Shown here: positions 17,211-25,779 of the stretch, one piece after another
Layout of the letters: every line of letters begins with the position of its first letter
Position numbering within the stretch: position 1 is the first letter of the stretch
Made by a program: the position numbers and the translations under genes
The notes under the pieces: model-generated
Databases searched by the model: none
Told to the model about the DNA's origin: nothing
The model's input: only the letters and a program-made list of their open reading frames with translations
NCBI RefSeq assembly: GCF_021602345.1
Contig: NZ_BQID01000017.1
Span: 22,119-86,118, forward strand
Length of the DNA stretch: 64,000 nt
Source: Pseudomonas pharyngis
Lineage (GTDB): Bacteria; Pseudomonadota; Gammaproteobacteria; Pseudomonadales; Pseudomonadaceae
Direction: 5' to 3'

Positions 17211-18311
17211 ATGAGTTGTACTGATTCCCTGGCAACACCCGTCAAGAAGACCCGTCATCAACTGCTCTACCTGATTTACGGCAATCAGGATGTCTACCGG
17301 CGCGAAGCCAAGTTCAGCATCCTGACCGCCCTGTCCCAGGCCAAAAACGGCAAGCGCCCGGCGATCAGAATCCTCACTGACCGGCCGCAGGATTACGAAG
17401 GCTGGCCGGTCGACACCGTGCTGCTCGACGAAGCGACCCTGACCCGCTGGCAAGGGCAGAACGGCTATCACCATCGGCGCAAGGCCTGCGCGATCGCCGC
17501 CGGCCTGCAACTGGCCGAGAAAACCCTGTTCGTCGACACCGACACCCTGTTCACCAGCCACCCGAGCAGCCTGTTCCAATATATCGAGGCGAATCAGCCA
17601 GTGATGGATCGCTTCGAATACGACTGGAAAGACGTCTTCGAGCGACCGGATTACCTGAAGCTCGCTCGCGACCTCAGAGCCCATGGCGTTTGCCCGCAGA
17701 ACGGTTTCAAGCTCTACAACAGCGGCCTGTGTGGTGTCACCGACCGCGATTCGGCGCTGTTCGAGGAATCGATCCGCCTGATCGATGAATGGACGGCCGA
17801 CGGATTCGAGATTCACACCATCGAGCAGATCGCCTTGTCCTACGCGATGCGCGAACGGCCGGTGGTGGAAGCGCGCAAACACGTCTACCACTACTTTGCG
17901 GAAAAACGCTTCTTCCATGCGATGCAGGCATTCTTCTTCGCTCAGCACGGCGAAAAATTCAGCCAGCGACTGGTGGACCTGTGCACTGACGTGCCCCGGG
18001 TCAAACCCTTTCCGTCCGCCTGGCAGCGCCTGAAGATCAAGTGGAAGCTGCGCAACCAGAGCGGCGCCATGCGCAAGGTGGGTCGGGATCTGTTGTATGG
18101 CAGCGCCGCGCCGGATCACCCGTACTACAGCGCCTGTCGTCATGAGTGGTGGGAATGCGCCTCGCGGGAGATTCTGCGCTGGGACGAGAGCCGTCAGAAA
18201 AAGCTTCTGGAACAGAGTCGCTGGCCAAAACAGCTACCCCGTCCGGACAAGCCTGAAGACGAAAAAGTGATCATGAACTACCTGAAAAAACGCGTGGCAG
18301 CCGCTCGTTGA
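17211..18311 (+). CDS. putative GT-A-fold glycosyltransferase
   Basis: 366-residue cytoplasmic protein with features of nucleotide-sugar glycosyltransferases. It begins with a beta-alpha segment (HQLLYLIYGNQDVYRREAKFSILTAL), has DRPQDYEGWPVDTVLLDE, and a DxD-type metal site in KTLFVDTDTLFTSHPSSLF (residues ~103-121), then NGFKLYNSGLCGV, a pattern also seen in GT8-like enzymes. The C-terminal ~90 residues are basic and rich in Trp/Arg (LRNQSGAMRKVGRDLL). ATG 17211 is used because upstream codons lie within the pseudouridine synthase gene. Acceptor and donor are unknown; not in a polysaccharide cluster. Confidence 0.6.
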   Translation: MSCTDSLATPVKKTRHQLLYLIYGNQDVYRREAKFSILTALSQAKNGKRPAIRILTDRPQDYEGWPVDTVLLDEATLTRWQGQNGYHHRRKACAIAAGLQLAEKTLFVDTDTLFTSHPSSLFQYIEANQPVMDRFEYDWKDVFERPDYLKLARDLRAHGVCPQNGFKLYNSGLCGVTDRDSALFEESIRLIDEWTADGFEIHTIEQIALSYAMRERPVVEARKHVYHYFAEKRFFHAMQAFFFAQHGEKFSQRLVDLCTDVPRVKPFPSAWQRLKIKWKLRNQSGAMRKVGRDLLYGSAAPDHPYYSACRHEWWECASREILRWDESRQKKLLEQSRWPKQLPRPDKPEDEKVIMNYLKKRVAAAR

Positions 18312-18387
18312 CGCGAGCGGCACATGTCATGTCCCAAGCATCAGGCCGATGCGTTAAACTCCCGCCCATTGCTGTCTGGAGCTTCTT

Positions 18388-19677
18388 ATGCGCGAAGAGT
18401 TGAACCAAGGCCTGATCGACTTCCTCAAGGCCTCCCCTACCCCGTTCCACGCCACCGCCAGCCTTGTTCAACGCCTGGAGGCCGCCGGTTATGTGCGCCT
18501 CGACGAGCGCGAAACCTGGCACACCGAAGCGAACGGTCGTTACTACGTCACCCGTAACGATTCCTCGATTGTCGCGATCAAGATGGGCCGCAATTCGCCG
18601 CTGCACGACGGCATCCGTCTGGTCGGCGCCCACACCGACAGCCCGTGCCTGCGGGTCAAGCCACAACCTGAATTGCAGCGCCAGGGCTTCTGGCAGCTCG
18701 GCGTCGAAGTCTACGGCGGCGCGCTGCTGGCGCCATGGTTCGACCGCGACCTGTCGCTGGCCGGCCGCGTCACCTTCCGCCGCGACGGCAAGGTTGAAAG
18801 CCAGCTGATCGACTTCAAGGCCCCGATCGCGATCATTCCCAACCTGGCCATTCACCTCAACCGTGAAGCCAATCAGGGCTGGGCCATCAACGCCCAGACC
18901 GAGCTGCCGCCGATTCTCGCGCAGTTCGCCGGTGACGAGCGCGTGGACTTCCGCGCGGTGCTCACCGATCAACTGGCTCGCGAACACGGCCTCAACGCCG
19001 ACGTGGTGCTGGATTACGAGCTGAGTTTCTACGACACCCAGAGTGCTGCGGTCATCGGCCTGCATGGCGACTTCATCGCCGGCGCGCGCCTGGACAACCT
19101 GCTGTCGTGTTACGCCGGCCTGCAAGCCCTGCTGACCGCCGACACCGAAGAAACCTGCGTGCTGGTGTGCAACGACCACGAAGAAGTCGGTTCCTGCTCG
19201 GCCTGCGGCGCCGACGGCCCGATGCTGGAACAGACCCTGCGCCGCCTGCTGCCGGAAGGTGAAGAGTTCGTACGCACCATCCAGAAATCCCTGCTGGTCT
19301 CGGCCGACAACGCCCACGGCGTACACCCGAACTACGCCGAGAAGCACGACGCCAACCACGGCCCGAAACTCAACGCCGGCCCGGTGATCAAGGTCAACAG
19401 CAGCCAGCGCTACGCCACCAACAGCGAAACCGCCGGCTTCTTCCGCCATCTGTGCATGGCCGAAGAAGTGCCGGTGCAAAGCTTCGTGGTGCGTAGCGAC
19501 ATGGGCTGCGGCTCGACCATCGGCCCGATCACCGCCAGCCACCTGGGGGTGCGCACCGTCGACATCGGCCTGCCAACGTTCGCCATGCACTCGATCCGCG
19601 AACTGTGCGGCAGACACGACCTGGCTCACCTGGTCAAAGTACTGAGCGCGTTCTACGCCAGTCGCGAGTTGCCATAG
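18388..19677 (+). CDS. apeB: M18 aspartyl aminopeptidase
   Basis: 429-residue cytoplasmic di-zinc aminopeptidase of family M18, removing N-terminal acidic residues from peptides. Metal and catalytic segments are all present: [13 protein letters not shown] (first His/Asp), [17 protein letters not shown] (bridging Asp), CNDHEEVGS (catalytic Glu-Glu), [11 protein letters not shown] and the terminal [17 protein letters not shown] (last His). Length fits. It is monocistronic, with a hairpin terminator 6 bp after the stop. Confidence 0.95.
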   Translation: MREELNQGLIDFLKASPTPFHATASLVQRLEAAGYVRLDERETWHTEANGRYYVTRNDSSIVAIKMGRNSPLHDGIRLVGAHTDSPCLRVKPQPELQRQGFWQLGVEVYGGALLAPWFDRDLSLAGRVTFRRDGKVESQLIDFKAPIAIIPNLAIHLNREANQGWAINAQTELPPILAQFAGDERVDFRAVLTDQLAREHGLNADVVLDYELSFYDTQSAAVIGLHGDFIAGARLDNLLSCYAGLQALLTADTEETCVLVCNDHEEVGSCSACGADGPMLEQTLRRLLPEGEEFVRTIQKSLLVSADNAHGVHPNYAEKHDANHGPKLNAGPVIKVNSSQRYATNSETAGFFRHLCMAEEVPVQSFVVRSDMGCGSTIGPITASHLGVRTVDIGLPTFAMHSIRELCGRHDLAHLVKVLSAFYASRELP

Positions 19678-19683
19678 GAAACA

Positions 19684-19721
19684 GCCGGGATCGCAGCGTC
19701 GAGCTGCGATCCCCGGCCTTT
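19684..19721 (+). terminator. rho-independent terminator after apeB
   Basis: GCCGGGATCGCAG paired (one bulge) with CTGCGATCCCCGGC, 7-base loop, followed by CTTT. Confidence 0.7.
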
Positions 19722-19808
19722 AGAACCGGCTCATTTCTGATACACATCAGCACCGTCCATCGAAAACCCACCTAAACTTGAACCATCTCCTTCGACAAGG
19801 CTGTCGCC

Positions 19809-19985
19809 ATGATCTCGATGTCCGCGTTTCACTCCATGCTCATTCCCATCCTCGGCGGAATGATTCTGCTGGCCATCGGTTTCAACTTCCGTGACAAGAA
19901 CGCCGGTGTGTTCGCCATGTGGATCGGCATGCTGATGATCCTGGCCACCGTGGTCTACAAGATCCTCGCCAAACTCAACGAATAA
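19809..19985 (+). CDS. 58-residue two-helix membrane protein
   Basis: Short open frame with normal codon use: MISMSAFHSMLIPILGGMIL, then LAIGFNFRDKNAGVFAMWIG, ending ...YKILAKLNE. Two hydrophobic helices (residues ~8-25 and ~33-52) flank a charged NFRDKN turn. The ribosome site is weak (AAGG 11 bases upstream). It lies in the 384-bp space between apeB and the MscS gene; promoter-like TTGAAC is seen upstream. No function known to me. The length of the intact frame and strong third-position G/C bias argue that it is real. Confidence 0.7.
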   Translation: MISMSAFHSMLIPILGGMILLAIGFNFRDKNAGVFAMWIGMLMILATVVYKILAKLNE

Positions 19986-20061
19986 ATCCGCGCCCGGCTC
20001 GCATTGAATCTGGCGGGCTCGTACACTCGCCCGATCCGCCCCTTGCGAGGTTGACCGCCTA

Positions 20062-22221
20062 GTGTTTGCTCGTCTTTTTGCCCTGCCCTGCCTCTTTCTC
20101 GTTTGCCTGATGACCCTGGTGTCGCCAGCGCCTGCCGACGCCGCCGGTCTGCCGGGATTGCTCACGGGCGCCGGCAAGGCTCAGCCCGAAGCTCAGGAAC
20201 CGCTCGGCCAGTCCCTGGACGAAGTCATCAAGTCGCTGGAAAACGACAAGCAACGCGCCCAGTTGCTGACTGATCTGAAAAAACTGCGCGACGCCACGAA
20301 AAAAGCCCAGGCCACCCCGGAAGAAGGGGTGCTGGGACTGATCGGCGGCACCCTCGCCACTTTCGAAAAACAGTTCTCCGGTGCCGACAGCCCGCTCAAT
20401 CGCTGGTCCGCCGAATTCGACATGGCCAAGGACGAGCTCAAAGGCCTGATGCTGCCGGCCAGCGAATGGCTGCCGATCATCTTCGCCTTCGCCGTGATCC
20501 TCGCGGTCTGGAGCCTGCTCGCCGCCGCGCTGATCTGGCTTGGTCATCGGGTACGCATGCGCTTCGGTCTGACCGAAGAACTGCCGCAACATCCCCGAGC
20601 CCTCGACATGCTGCGCTTCGCCCTGCGCAAGCTCGGGCCGTGGATGATCGCCCTGGTCATCACCGTGTACATGAGTTACGCGCTGCCATCGTCGCTGGGC
20701 AAAAGCCTGGCGATGGTGTTGGCCTATGCGCTGGTGGTCGGCACCTGCTTCTCGGCCATCTGCGTGATTGCCTTTTCCGTACTCGACGGCCCGCACCGCC
20801 ACCGGGCGCTGTACATCCTGCGCCACCAGGCCTTCCGCCCGCTGTGGCTGATCGGCAGCTTCGCCGCATTCGGGGAAGCCCTGAGCGATCCGCGACTGAT
20901 AGCCGGCCTCGGCGTGCACCTGGCCCACACCGCCGCCACCGTCGCCAACGTCCTCGCGGCACTGTCGACCGGTCTGTTCATCCTGCGTTTCCGCCGGCCG
21001 ATCGCCCACCTGATCCGCAACCAGCCACTGTCCCGCCGCCTGACCCGCCGCGCCCTCAGCGACACCATCGAAATCCTCGGCACCTTCTGGTACGTCCCGG
21101 CGCTGGTGCTGGTGGGCATTTCGCTGTTCGCCACCTTCGTCTCCGCCGGCGACACCAGCACCGCCCTGCGCCAGTCGCTGATCTGCACCGTGCTGCTGGT
21201 GTTGTGCATGGTGATCAACGGCCTCGTCCGCCGCCATGCCCTCAAGCCTCAACGTGGGCCGAAGCGCCACGCGCTGTATTCCGAGCGCCTGAAAAGCTTC
21301 TTCTACACCCTCGCCCATTTGCTGGTGTGGCTGGCCTTCATCGAACTCGGCCTGCGGGTCTGGGGCATGTCGCTGATCGGCTTCACCGAAGGCGAAGGCC
21401 ACGACGTCAGCGTCAAACTGTTCAGCCTGATCGGCACGCTGATCTTCGCCTGGCTGATCTGGATCCTCAGCGACACCGCCGTGCACCACGCCCTCACCCG
21501 CTCCCGCAAAGGCCTGGCCAACGCCCGCGCACAAACCATGATGCCGCTGATCCGTAACGTGCTGTTCGTGGCGATCTTCATCATCGCCCTGATCGTCGCC
21601 CTGGCGAACATGGGCATGAACGTCACGCCGTTGCTGGCCGGTGCCGGCGTGATCGGTCTGGCGATCGGCTTCGGCGCCCAGTCACTGGTGGCCGACCTGA
21701 TCACTGGCCTGTTCATCATCATCGAAGACTCCCTGGCCATCGACGACTACGTCGACGTCGGCGGCCACCTCGGCACCGTCGAAGGCCTGACCATCCGCAC
21801 CGTACGCCTGCGAGACATCGACGGCATCGTCCACACCATCCCGTTCAGCGAAATCAAAAGCATCAAAAACTACTCCCGCGAATTCGGCTACGCGATCTTC
21901 CGCGTGGCCGTGCCGTTCAACATGAGCATCGACGAAGCCATCAAACTGATGCGCGACGTCGGCCAGAAAATGCGCACCGACCCGCTGCAACGACGCAACA
22001 TCTGGTCACCGCTGGAGTTTCAGGGCGTGGAAAGCTTTGAATCCGGCAACGCGATACTGCGGGCAAGGTTCAAGACCGCACCGATCAAACAATGGGAAGT
22101 TTCACGAGCATTCAACCTGTCGCTGAAACGGCATCTGGATGAGGCCGGACTGGACTTGGCGACGCCAAGGATGAATGTGCAAGTGATCACCGCAGGCGGT
22201 GGCGGCCAAACTCAAGAATAG
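20062..22221 (+). CDS. large mechanosensitive channel, MscS/YbiO type
   Basis: 719-residue inner-membrane channel. Signal peptide at residues 1-28 (ends ADA then AGLPG), a soluble periplasmic region to ~130, then about ten hydrophobic segments, and a C-terminal MscS core. The pore helix is seen in NVTPLLAGAGVIGLAIGFGAQSLVADLITGLF; the beta domain follows in YVDVGGHLGTVEGLTIRTVRLRDIDGIVHTIPFSEIKSIKNYS. Size and layout resemble E. coli YbiO (MscM), which protects against moderate hypo-osmotic shock. Start is GTG 20062; it gives an intact signal peptide. Annotation as MscS superfamily is firm, assignment to YbiO is inference. Confidence 0.9.
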   Translation: MFARLFALPCLFLVCLMTLVSPAPADAAGLPGLLTGAGKAQPEAQEPLGQSLDEVIKSLENDKQRAQLLTDLKKLRDATKKAQATPEEGVLGLIGGTLATFEKQFSGADSPLNRWSAEFDMAKDELKGLMLPASEWLPIIFAFAVILAVWSLLAAALIWLGHRVRMRFGLTEELPQHPRALDMLRFALRKLGPWMIALVITVYMSYALPSSLGKSLAMVLAYALVVGTCFSAICVIAFSVLDGPHRHRALYILRHQAFRPLWLIGSFAAFGEALSDPRLIAGLGVHLAHTAATVANVLAALSTGLFILRFRRPIAHLIRNQPLSRRLTRRALSDTIEILGTFWYVPALVLVGISLFATFVSAGDTSTALRQSLICTVLLVLCMVINGLVRRHALKPQRGPKRHALYSERLKSFFYTLAHLLVWLAFIELGLRVWGMSLIGFTEGEGHDVSVKLFSLIGTLIFAWLIWILSDTAVHHALTRSRKGLANARAQTMMPLIRNVLFVAIFIIALIVALANMGMNVTPLLAGAGVIGLAIGFGAQSLVADLITGLFIIIEDSLAIDDYVDVGGHLGTVEGLTIRTVRLRDIDGIVHTIPFSEIKSIKNYSREFGYAIFRVAVPFNMSIDEAIKLMRDVGQKMRTDPLQRRNIWSPLEFQGVESFESGNAILRARFKTAPIKQWEVSRAFNLSLKRHLDEAGLDLATPRMNVQVITAGGGGQTQE

Positions 22222-22251
22222 ATCCGGAGAATCTGACCGACTTCAGGCCGC

Positions 22252-22277
22252 CATCGCTGGCAAGCCAACTCCCACAG
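22252..22277. repeat. single diverged REP unit
   Basis: CATCGCTGGCAAGCCAACTCCCACA-like unit, the same variant as at 8534 but unpaired, 30 bases after the MscS gene. Confidence 0.6.
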
Positions 22278-22384
22278 AGAGCAAAAGCAACACATATGCC
22301 CTTCCACCACTCAACACAATGAGCGTTAGCTCGAGTACCGCTTTTGACGTGCCGGCCCCATCGGAAGGCTGAGTGGAGGGATTT

Positions 22385-22625
22385 ATCCGGGGGTGGGAGC
22401 GCAGCGACCGTGCGGCGAAGCCGCATGCATCGAGAGGAGGTGCAGCGAAGCAAACCGTAGGCGATGCCCCCGGATGAATCCCGGAACGAAGGAACACCGA
22501 GCCAAAGCGAGGGGCCGAACGCCGGGGCCCAGCGTTTTGGTTACTTTGGGGCGTTTGCCAAAGTGACTCGCCGTAAGGGCGAAACCGTCAGCGGCAGCAC
22601 CCGAAGAAACGGATATGTACACAGT
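22385..22625. repeat. fluorescens-type intergenic repeat
   Basis: Part of the 440-bp gap between the MscS and gntR genes. It contains GCGCAGCGACCGTGCGGCGAAG, AGGGGCCGAACGCCGGGGC, TTTTGGTTACTTTGGGGCG and AGTGACTCGCCGTAAGGGCG, phrases that I recall as recurring between genes in many P. fluorescens genomes. No coherent protein is seen in any frame. Only one copy is in this window, so repeat status rests on recall. Confidence 0.5.
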
Positions 22626-22661
22626 CAACCCAAAACCTGGTCGGCCCAGAGGCCGCCAAGG

Positions 22662-23375
22662 TCAAACAACATCAACCCCAACGTGAATCGCATCATGCCG
22701 CCAAAACTCCAGATCACAATCAATCAACCGCCCAGCCTGATCATAATTAACCCGAGCAATCCTCAACCCCGGACTCCCCACCGACACACGCAACGCCGCC
22801 GCCGCATCCACCGACAATGACGTAGGCACAATCTCGAACCGCACCCGCCCATAATGCAAATCGTAATGCCGCGCATACAGCTCGGTAATCGACTGATTCA
22901 GATCAAACTCCAGAATCCCCGGAAAAAACTGCGGATTCAGATAATGCTCCACATACAACACCAGCCGCCCATCGATCCGCCGCGACCGGCAGATCTGAAT
23001 CACGCTCGACAACGCCGGCAACTGCAACCACGCACAGACCGCCGCTGAAGCCGGCTGCAACCGCGCCGAAATCACCTCGGTCGACGGCACCCGCCCCTGC
23101 GCACTGACCATCGCGTGAAAGTGACTGCGCTGCATCAGGTTGTAAGCCAGACGCGGTGGCGACACGAACCAGCCACGCCGCTCCTCGCGATAAATCTGCC
23201 CTTGCGCCTCCAGCTGCAACAAGGCTTCGCGTACCGTAATTCGCGTCGTGCCGAACAGCTCACTGAGCTTGCGCTCGGCCGGCAACTTGCTCCCCGCCGC
23301 CAGCAACCCATGGTCGAGTTGCTCCTGAAGGATCTGGCCAATCGCTGTCACCGCTTTTGTTGCCTCATCGCGCAT
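22662..23375 (-). CDS. GntR-family regulator with UTRA domain (phosphonate-uptake type)
   Basis: 237-residue HutC-subfamily GntR repressor. N-terminal winged helix at ~10-75 (LPAERKLSELFGTTRITVREALLQLEAQGQIYREERRGWFVS), then a UTRA effector-binding domain ~90-235. ATG 23375 is preferred over the adjoining TTG. A near-palindrome CTGGACTAGACCAG sits 14 bp upstream of its start, and a related one lies 46 bp before the divergent substrate-binding-protein gene, so it probably represses itself and the transport operon. Similarity is to regulators annotated with 2-aminoethylphosphonate uptake; ligand is inferred from the neighbouring ABC genes. Confidence 0.9.
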   Translation of the reverse strand: MRDEATKAVTAIGQILQEQLDHGLLAAGSKLPAERKLSELFGTTRITVREALLQLEAQGQIYREERRGWFVSPPRLAYNLMQRSHFHAMVSAQGRVPSTEVISARLQPASAAVCAWLQLPALSSVIQICRSRRIDGRLVLYVEHYLNPQFFPGILEFDLNQSITELYARHYDLHYGRVRFEIVPTSLSVDAAAALRVSVGSPGLRIARVNYDQAGRLIDCDLEFWRHDAIHVGVDVV

Positions 23376-23388
23376 CAACGTTACCTAT

Positions 23389-23402
23389 CTGGACTAGACC
23401 AG
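23389..23402. promoter_or_regulatory. candidate operator CTGGACTAGACCAG
   Basis: Near-perfect palindrome centred on CTAG (two mismatched positions), 14 bp from the gntR start. Matches the 23668 site at 11 of 14 positions. Confidence 0.6.
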
Positions 23403-23527
23403 CACTGTTTCGGGGCAAAACCGCACAGCAATCGTGCCGTCCGGTTGTGTTGCAAGCCTAGGCAGTGCAGATGACCGAGAGATGACAAAACTACCGAACG
23501 GTCGCCCTGACAACTTGCAATACATCG

Positions 23528-23556
23528 GCCAAGTCCCTTGCCCGCCGGGACTTGGC
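23528..23556. repeat. perfect 10-bp inverted repeat in the gntR/ABC divergent region
   Basis: GCCAAGTCCC and GGGACTTGGC separated by 9 bases. Midway between the two candidate operators in the 351-bp divergent region; could be a terminator-like hairpin for either leader or another binding site. No gene seen in 23376-23726. Confidence 0.45.
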
Positions 23557-23667
23557 GGGTGGTCTACGCTTACCGGGCACTCGCTGATACCGGAGATAGA
23601 AAAGGCTGGGCGAGCCATCGCCGACATCAAAGTGTCATCGAGCCCCCTTAAATTGGCTCAGGTATTG

Positions 23668-23681
23668 CTGACCTAGACCAA
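23668..23681. promoter_or_regulatory. candidate operator CTGACCTAGACCAA
   Basis: Second copy of the CTAGACCA element, 45 bp before the substrate-binding-protein ATG, placed where a repressor could block transcription of the ABC operon. Confidence 0.55.
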
Positions 23682-23726
23682 CACAAACCGCAATTGCAGC
23701 GTTGAACACGACCAAGGAGCTTTGGA

Positions 23727-24791
23727 ATGAAACAGTTTTTCCTGGCATCACTGTTAGGCTCGACCATTGCCATGTGCACCGCCGCCATGGCGGCTGACGA
23801 TCTAAAAACCCTCGAAGCCGCTGCGAAAGCGGAAGGCGCCGTCAACAGTGTTGGCATGCCCGATGACTGGGCCAACTGGAAAGGCACCTGGGAAGACCTG
23901 GCCAAGAAATACGGCCTGAAACACATCGACACCGACATGAGCTCGGCCCAGGAAATCGCCAAGTTCGCCGCTGAAAAAGACAACGCCACCGCCGACATCG
24001 GCGATGTCGGCGCGGCTTTCGGCCCGATCGCGGTCAAGCAGGGCGTGGTGCAACCGTACAAGCCGAGTACCTGGGACCAGGTGCCGGACTGGGCCAAGGA
24101 CAAGGACGGCAACTGGGCGCTGGCCTACACCGGCACCATCGCCTTCATCGTCAACAAGAAGCTGCTGCACGGCTCCGAAGTACCGACCAAATGGGCTGAC
24201 CTCAAGGGCGGCAAATACAAGGTTTCCATCGGTGACGTGAGCACCGCCGCACAAGCTGCCAACGGCGTACTCGCCGCCGCACTGGCCAACGGCGGCGACG
24301 AGAAAAACATCCAGCCTGCCCTGCTGCTGTTCGCGGACATCGCCAAGCAGGGGCGCCTGTCGATGGCCAACCCGACCATCGCCACCATGGAAAAAGGCGA
24401 GATCGAAGTCGGCGTGGTCTGGGACTTCAACGGCTTGAGCTACAAGGCCAAGATGGCCAACCCGGATGACTACGTGGTGCTGATCCCGTCCGATGGTTCG
24501 GTGATTTCCGGCTACACCACCATCATCAACAAATACGCGAAGAACCCGAACGCCGCCAAGCTGACCCGCGAATACATCTTCAGCGACGCCGGCCAGACCA
24601 ACCTCGCCCGCGGCAACGCTCGCCCGATCCGCGCCGAGCACCTGCAACTGCCGGAAGACGTGAAGGCCAAGCTGCTGCCGAACGAGCAGTACAAAAAGGT
24701 CACGCCGATCAAGGACGCCGATGCCTGGGAAAAAACCTCCAAGGCCCTGCCGCAGAAGTGGAACGAAGAAGTCATCGTCGAGATGAAATAA
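23727..24791 (+). CDS. ABC transporter periplasmic substrate-binding protein (phosphonate/organophosphate type)
   Basis: 354-residue periplasmic binding protein of the extracellular solute-binding (type 2, iron/phosphonate-like) group. Signal peptide ends at AMA (MKQFFLASLLGSTIAMCTAAMA then ADDLKTL). Conserved blocks include EAAAKAEGAVNSVGMPDDWANW, TADIGDVGAAFGPIAVKQGVVQPYKPS and PTKWADLKGGKYKVSIGDVS. ATG follows AAGGAG (23714-23719). It begins the operon with phosphatase, two permeases and ATPase. 2-aminoethylphosphonate is the likely ligand by analogy with UTRA-regulated clusters; other organophosphates are possible. A REP pair separates it from the downstream genes, which would favour higher SBP mRNA levels. 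Confidence 0.88.
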   Translation: MKQFFLASLLGSTIAMCTAAMAADDLKTLEAAAKAEGAVNSVGMPDDWANWKGTWEDLAKKYGLKHIDTDMSSAQEIAKFAAEKDNATADIGDVGAAFGPIAVKQGVVQPYKPSTWDQVPDWAKDKDGNWALAYTGTIAFIVNKKLLHGSEVPTKWADLKGGKYKVSIGDVSTAAQAANGVLAAALANGGDEKNIQPALLLFADIAKQGRLSMANPTIATMEKGEIEVGVVWDFNGLSYKAKMANPDDYVVLIPSDGSVISGYTTIINKYAKNPNAAKLTREYIFSDAGQTNLARGNARPIRAEHLQLPEDVKAKLLPNEQYKKVTPIKDADAWEKTSKALPQKWNEEVIVEMK

Positions 24792-24831
24792 AGCGGCTGA
24801 TCACCCTTTTGTGATCTGCTGAAGATCCAAA

Positions 24832-24920
24832 TGTGGGAGCGGGCTTGCTCGCGAATGCGGTGGATCAGTCAAAAAATTATCGACTGACACTCCGCTTTCG
24901 CGAGCAAGCCCGCTCCCACA
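24832..24920. repeat. REP inverted pair between SBP and phosphatase genes
   Basis: 24-bp arms (24832-24855 and 24897-24920; TGTGGGAGCGGGCTTGCTCG core) with a 41-base spacer. Inside the ABC operon, just after a short GATCAC/GTGATC hairpin at 24800-24816. Typical placement to protect the mRNA of an abundant binding protein. Confidence 0.88.
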
Positions 24921-24972
24921 GGGGGATCCGGGTTGAACCTGAAATTTTCTGTTTCGCGGAGTTTTTGCCCCT

Positions 24973-25779
24973 ATGAAGCACACCGTCATCCTTGTCGTGC
25001 TCGACGGCCTCAACTACGAGGTCGCGCGTCACGCCATGGGGCATCTGCAGGCTTACGTTGGCGCAGGACGCGCCGCACTCTACCAGTTGGAGTGCGAGCT
25101 GCCGGCCCTGTCCCGACCGCTTTACGAATGCATCCTCACCGGCGTGCCGCCCATCGACAGCGGCATCGTCCATAACAACGTCTCGCGCCTGTCCAACCAG
25201 CGCAGCATCTATCACTACGCCCGCGATGCCGGTCTGACAACCGCCGCCGCGGCGTACCACTGGGTCAGCGAGCTCTACAACCGCTCGCCGTTCGTGGCGG
25301 CACGGGATCGGCATACCGATGACCCGACGCTACCGATCCAGCACGGCCACTTCTACTGGAACGACCACTACCCGGATTCGCACCTGTTCGCCGACGCCGA
25401 AAACCTGCGCCTGCGCCACGCCCCGGATTTTCTGCTGATCCATCCGATGAACATCGACGACGCCGGGCACAAGCACGGCCTCGACACCCCGCAATACCGC
25501 AACAGCGCACGCAGCGCCGACATCATCCTCGCCGACTACCTGCAAGGCTGGCTCGACGCCGGCTGCCAGGTGCTGGTGACCGCCGACCACGGCATGAACA
25601 ACGACCGATCGCACAACGGCCTGCTGCCGGAAGAGCGCCAGGTGCCGCTGTTCGTGATCGGTGATGCGTTCAGCCTGAACAGTGACGCTGCACCGAAGCA
25701 GACCGACATCTGCGGCACCGTGTGCGAACTGCTTGGCGTGCCCCACGACAAACCTGTGTGCCGGGAGTTGCTCAAGTGA
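24973..25779 (+). CDS. alkaline phosphatase/NPP-superfamily hydrolase in ABC operon
   Basis: 268-residue metalloenzyme of the alkaline phosphatase/nucleotide pyrophosphatase superfamily. Metal and nucleophile landmarks: VVLDGLNYE (Asp11), CILTGVPP with the Thr nucleophile at ~56, HPMNIDDAGHKHG and TADHGMNNDRSHNG, ending in the typical DICGTVCELLGV. There is no signal peptide, so it acts in the cytoplasm, presumably on the imported compound. The small size suggests a phosphodiesterase or phosphonate-type hydrolase rather than classical PhoA. It overlaps the first permease (GTGA), which ties it to transport. Substrate unknown. Confidence 0.85.
   Translation: MKHTVILVVLDGLNYEVARHAMGHLQAYVGAGRAALYQLECELPALSRPLYECILTGVPPIDSGIVHNNVSRLSNQRSIYHYARDAGLTTAAAAYHWVSELYNRSPFVAARDRHTDDPTLPIQHGHFYWNDHYPDSHLFADAENLRLRHAPDFLLIHPMNIDDAGHKHGLDTPQYRNSARSADIILADYLQGWLDAGCQVLVTADHGMNNDRSHNGLLPEERQVPLFVIGDAFSLNSDAAPKQTDICGTVCELLGVPHDKPVCRELLK

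Noticed and set aside
22464-22820. 118-residue plus-strand frame overlapping the gntR gene end
   Set aside because: Lies in the intergenic repeat and antisense to gntR, with Pro/Asn/Thr-rich nonsense composition.
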